Made by a program: the position numbers and the translations under genes. From assembly GCA_902563885.1 (NCBI GenBank), contig CACEYZ010000001.1, positions 211,676-275,675 of the forward strand: a stretch of 64,000 nucleotides of DNA. Reading direction: 5' to 3'. The notes beneath the pieces were generated by a model. The model saw only the letters and a list, made by a program, of their open reading frames with translations, was not told the origin of the DNA and did not search any database. Of this stretch, positions 61,785 through 64,000 are shown piece after piece (the first letter of the stretch is position 1; every line of letters begins with the position of its first letter). Source of the DNA: an uncultured SAR86 cluster bacterium. GTDB taxonomy: Bacteria; Pseudomonadota; Gammaproteobacteria; Magnimaribacterales; TMED112.

Positions 61785-63622
61785 TAGATATTTAATCTCT
61801 CCACTTTACGATAACCGTACATAATATTAACTATTCCTCTAGTAACTAAGATTGCAGTAAAGATTGATGTCACTATTCCAATGCTTAAAGTTATAGCGAA
61901 TCCTTTTATTGGTCCTGTCCCTATAGCATAAAGAATAAGGGCTACTAATAAGGTAGTAATATTTGCATCCATAATTGTTCCAAATGCTTTTGAAAATCCA
62001 TTTTTTATTGCCAACTGAACTTCACTATTTGAGCGAATTTCTTCCGATATTCTTGCAAAGATTAAAACATTTGCATCAACTGCCATGCCTACAGTAAGTA
62101 CAATTCCAGCTATTCCAGGCAGCGTCAAAGTTGCTCCAATTAGCGACATTACCGCAGTAATTAATACTAAATTAAAAATTAATGCAAAGTTGGCAGCTAT
62201 TCCAAACAACCTATATCTAATCAGCATAAAGATAAAAACAAGAATAAATCCAATAATTACTGAATTAAGTCCTTTTGTTATATTTTCTTGACCTAGTGTG
62301 GGTCCAATTGTTTGTTCTTCTACAAATTTCATTGGAGCAGCTAGTGCCCCTGCTCGTAAAAGTAAGGCTAAATCACTCGCCTCGTATGAATTAGATAATC
62401 CAGTAATTCTAAAACTAGTGCCTAAAACATCTTGTATAGTCGCATTACTAATTATTGATTTCTCTACATATGATTCTTGCAATACCTCATTGTTTTCATC
62501 AAAAAAAGTTTTTGTTTTTTCTTCTATTAACAAAACTCCTAACCTTCTTCCTATGTTATCTTTTGTTGCCTCTTGCATGGCCCTGCCACCAGAGATGTCT
62601 AAAGATATGTTTACTTGAGGCCTACCGTTTTCATCAAAACTACTTTGAGCATTGGTAACACTATCACCAGATAAAATTATTTTCTTTTCAAGAAAAGCTG
62701 AACTCGAGGGCTGATTTTTATAAAAAAATTTATCTTTTCTCAGAAAAGATGCATTAGATCTTGCTTCTAATCTAAATTCTAAATTAGCAGTCTTTCCAAT
62801 TATTTTTTTAGCAGAAGCAGAATCTTGCACTCCTGGAAGTTCTACGACTATTCTGCTTTTTCCCTCTCTCTGAACTATAGGCTCTGAGACACCAAGCTCA
62901 TTAACCCTATTTCTCAATGCTACTAGGTTCTGGTCTACTGCATAATCGACTATCTCAGCTAAATAGTTTGATGTGTACCTTAGATTGATAGAATTTCCGT
63001 TTTGAATTAAATCATATTTTGAGCCGCTGACTGAAAAATTATTTTGATCTAAATAATTTTTAGCTTCAGTCACGTCATTTGCACTGGTGAAGTTAAGTGT
63101 TATTTCGTTGCTGGAGCTTTTATAGTTTGAATTTATTCCTCTTTTTGAGAATTCTTCTAGAAGACTTGCTCCCTCTGATGAGAGCCTCTCTGTTGAGTAT
63201 CTCTCTGTATCAACCTCCAGAAGAAAATGAACACCTCCTGCTAAATCTAACCCTAAGTTTAGTGGCTTACCGCCCAGATCTTTTAACCAATTTGGAGTGG
63301 TTGCAACAGAATTTAAGGCAATTATAAATTCTCCTTTGGAGTAGTCTGCAATCAACCTTCTTGCGGCAAGCTGATCATTAACCGATTGGAGAGTTATTTG
63401 TAATGCATTGTCTACATTTTCAATCTTATCTACAAAGACATTATTTTTTTTTAGTAATTTTTCAATTTCTTCTTTAATAGATGTATCGAAAAATATTGAA
63501 GAGTTGCTAGATGCTACTTGTAAGGCAGGATTAGTAGGGAAAAAATTTGGTAGGGAAAAAATTATCCCAACAACTAACACAGTTGAGATTAAAAAATTTT
63601 GCCAAATTTTAAAACGATTCAC
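61784..63622 (-). CDS. secD: Protein translocase subunit SecD
   Basis: The 612-residue protein has one N-terminal helix, the P1 domain (NLGLDLAGGVHFLLEVD), and C-terminal helices with GMAVDANVLIFARISEE and FGTIMDANITTLLVAL. Length fits E. coli SecD (615). It overlaps yajC by four bases. Confidence 0.96.
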   Translation of the reverse strand: MNRFKIWQNFLISTVLVVGIIFSLPNFFPTNPALQVASSNSSIFFDTSIKEEIEKLLKKNNVFVDKIENVDNALQITLQSVNDQLAARRLIADYSKGEFIIALNSVATTPNWLKDLGGKPLNLGLDLAGGVHFLLEVDTERYSTERLSSEGASLLEEFSKRGINSNYKSSSNEITLNFTSANDVTEAKNYLDQNNFSVSGSKYDLIQNGNSINLRYTSNYLAEIVDYAVDQNLVALRNRVNELGVSEPIVQREGKSRIVVELPGVQDSASAKKIIGKTANLEFRLEARSNASFLRKDKFFYKNQPSSSAFLEKKIILSGDSVTNAQSSFDENGRPQVNISLDISGGRAMQEATKDNIGRRLGVLLIEEKTKTFFDENNEVLQESYVEKSIISNATIQDVLGTSFRITGLSNSYEASDLALLLRAGALAAPMKFVEEQTIGPTLGQENITKGLNSVIIGFILVFIFMLIRYRLFGIAANFALIFNLVLITAVMSLIGATLTLPGIAGIVLTVGMAVDANVLIFARISEEIRSNSEVQLAIKNGFSKAFGTIMDANITTLLVALILYAIGTGPIKGFAITLSIGIVTSIFTAILVTRGIVNIMYGYRKVERLNI

Positions 63623-63921
63623 TGTGTCTCAATATTATTAATAGTACCTTTGGGGAGCAAAGAAGAAATAAACTCTTTTTGCATATTAATTGTTACATTA
63701 TCTCCCAGTCTTATTAACACATATCTATCTTTTACATTTTCAATTTTTCCTACAATTCCAGAAGAAGTCATTACTTCATCGCCTTTCTTTAGTGCTGCGA
63801 CTAATGCATCATGCTCTTTTTTTCTCTTTTGTTGCGGTCTAATTGTCATGAAATAAACAAATAAAAAAAAGAACAATAACATTAAAAATGGAAAGAATGT
63901 TGGTGCTGCTGCTTCGTTCAT
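63619..63921 (-). CDS. yajC: Sec translocon accessory subunit YajC
   Basis: The 100-residue protein has one membrane helix (residues 9-27), then TIRPQQKRKKEHDALVAALKKGDEVMTSSGIVGKI, the YajC signature. It associates with SecDF and the Sec machinery. It lies eight bases after the tgt stop. Confidence 0.95.
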   Translation of the reverse strand: MNEAAAPTFFPFLMLLFFFLFVYFMTIRPQQKRKKEHDALVAALKKGDEVMTSSGIVGKIENVKDRYVLIRLGDNVTINMQKEFISSLLPKGTINNIETQ

Positions 63922-63929
63922 TAGTTATC

Positions 63930-64000
63930 CTATAGTTTTGGCTTCTTTAAGCTCCTCATATCGTAAAAGGAATCAAGAAATTCTTCAAATTTATTTTCTT
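63930..64000 (-). CDS. tgt: Queuine tRNA-ribosyltransferase, C-terminal fragment
   Basis: Only about 22 codons and the stop are in the window. They read FEEFLDSFYDMRSLKKPKL, matching the C-terminal end of Tgt (E. coli LDDFVEDFYQRQ). The gene order tgt-yajC-secD-secF is standard in gammaproteobacteria. Tgt exchanges guanine for preQ1 in tRNA anticodons. Confidence 0.75.
   Translation of the reverse strand, partial: ENKFEEFLDSFYDMRSLKKPKL

Overview
The window is a compact, AT-rich (roughly 30% GC by eye) bacterial chromosome segment. Most neighbouring genes overlap by 1-11 bases or are separated by a few bases. A tgt-yajC-secD-secF order, a GspC-K type II secretion operon, PhoB/PhoR-type regulators, YqgE, TrmJ, SuhB, SbcB, YidD and Fur-type iron boxes point to a gammaproteobacterium. 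The low GC, the streamlined layout, a TonB receptor, several secreted hydrolases and a photolyase-family protein resemble uncultured marine surface groups such as SAR86. That placement is inference. No rRNA, insertion sequence, prophage or CRISPR array was seen.

Layout. Bases 1-10827 (minus strand) hold an acyl-CoA ligase, a PhoB/PhoR-like two-component pair and gspC-D-E-F-G-H-I-J-K, all closely spaced, with gspK cut by the window edge. Bases 10865-15135 (plus) hold yqgE, a Skp1-type GlcNAc transferase, gamma-glutamyltransferase and an MscS channel. Bases 15132-22181 hold a Coq4-like protein, two tRNA-Gly genes, and an overlapping set made of an amidohydrolase, a photolyase-family protein, a beta-lactamase-fold nuclease and a tiny membrane peptide, followed by a threonine-dehydratase-like enzyme and a Bax-inhibitor/YccA protein. 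Bases 22321-29361 (plus) hold two lipoproteins, a PhoD-like phosphatase, folE, a Maf protein, a divergent QueD/PTPS homologue, cysS, thrS and yidD. Bases 29358-37831 (minus) hold dihydroorotase, tadA, a glyoxalase-II-like hydrolase, a NatAB-type ABC exporter, a DUF5916 outer-membrane protein, and lipoprotein-grx-sbcB. glpK follows on the plus strand.

Bases 39271-44360 form the iron/haem-related region. A TonB-dependent siderophore receptor sits under two Fur-like boxes and is followed by an undescribed 34-44 residue Cys/His peptide and a strong terminator. Divergent to it are an indoleamine-2,3-dioxygenase-like haem enzyme and a Gly/Pro-Thr-rich lipoprotein ending in a cupredoxin-like domain. 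Bases 53810-44357 (minus) include a complete tryptophan operon in the order trpF-B-A-E-G-D-C, preceded by a short-chain dehydrogenase, M19 dipeptidase, NTF2-like and cupin genes, and ending in a DUF4399 gene. The longest non-coding stretch (53811-54290) contains a structured RNA of about 225 nt with its own promoter and terminator, just ahead of pheA.

Bases 55103-64000 hold an alpha/beta hydrolase, an ECF sigma cassette, a stand-alone NAD(P)HX dehydratase, a Fur-controlled FTR1 iron permease, tRNA-Glu, trmJ, suhB and secF-secD-yajC-tgt.

The points that most deserve follow-up are the RNA at about 54036-54263, the small peptide after the TonB receptor, the Fur region shared by that receptor and the tryptophan dioxygenase, the photolyase-family protein that lacks the usual iron-sulfur cysteine loop, the QueD homologue with altered zinc ligands, and the tRNA-Glu whose 3' end doubles as a terminator stem.
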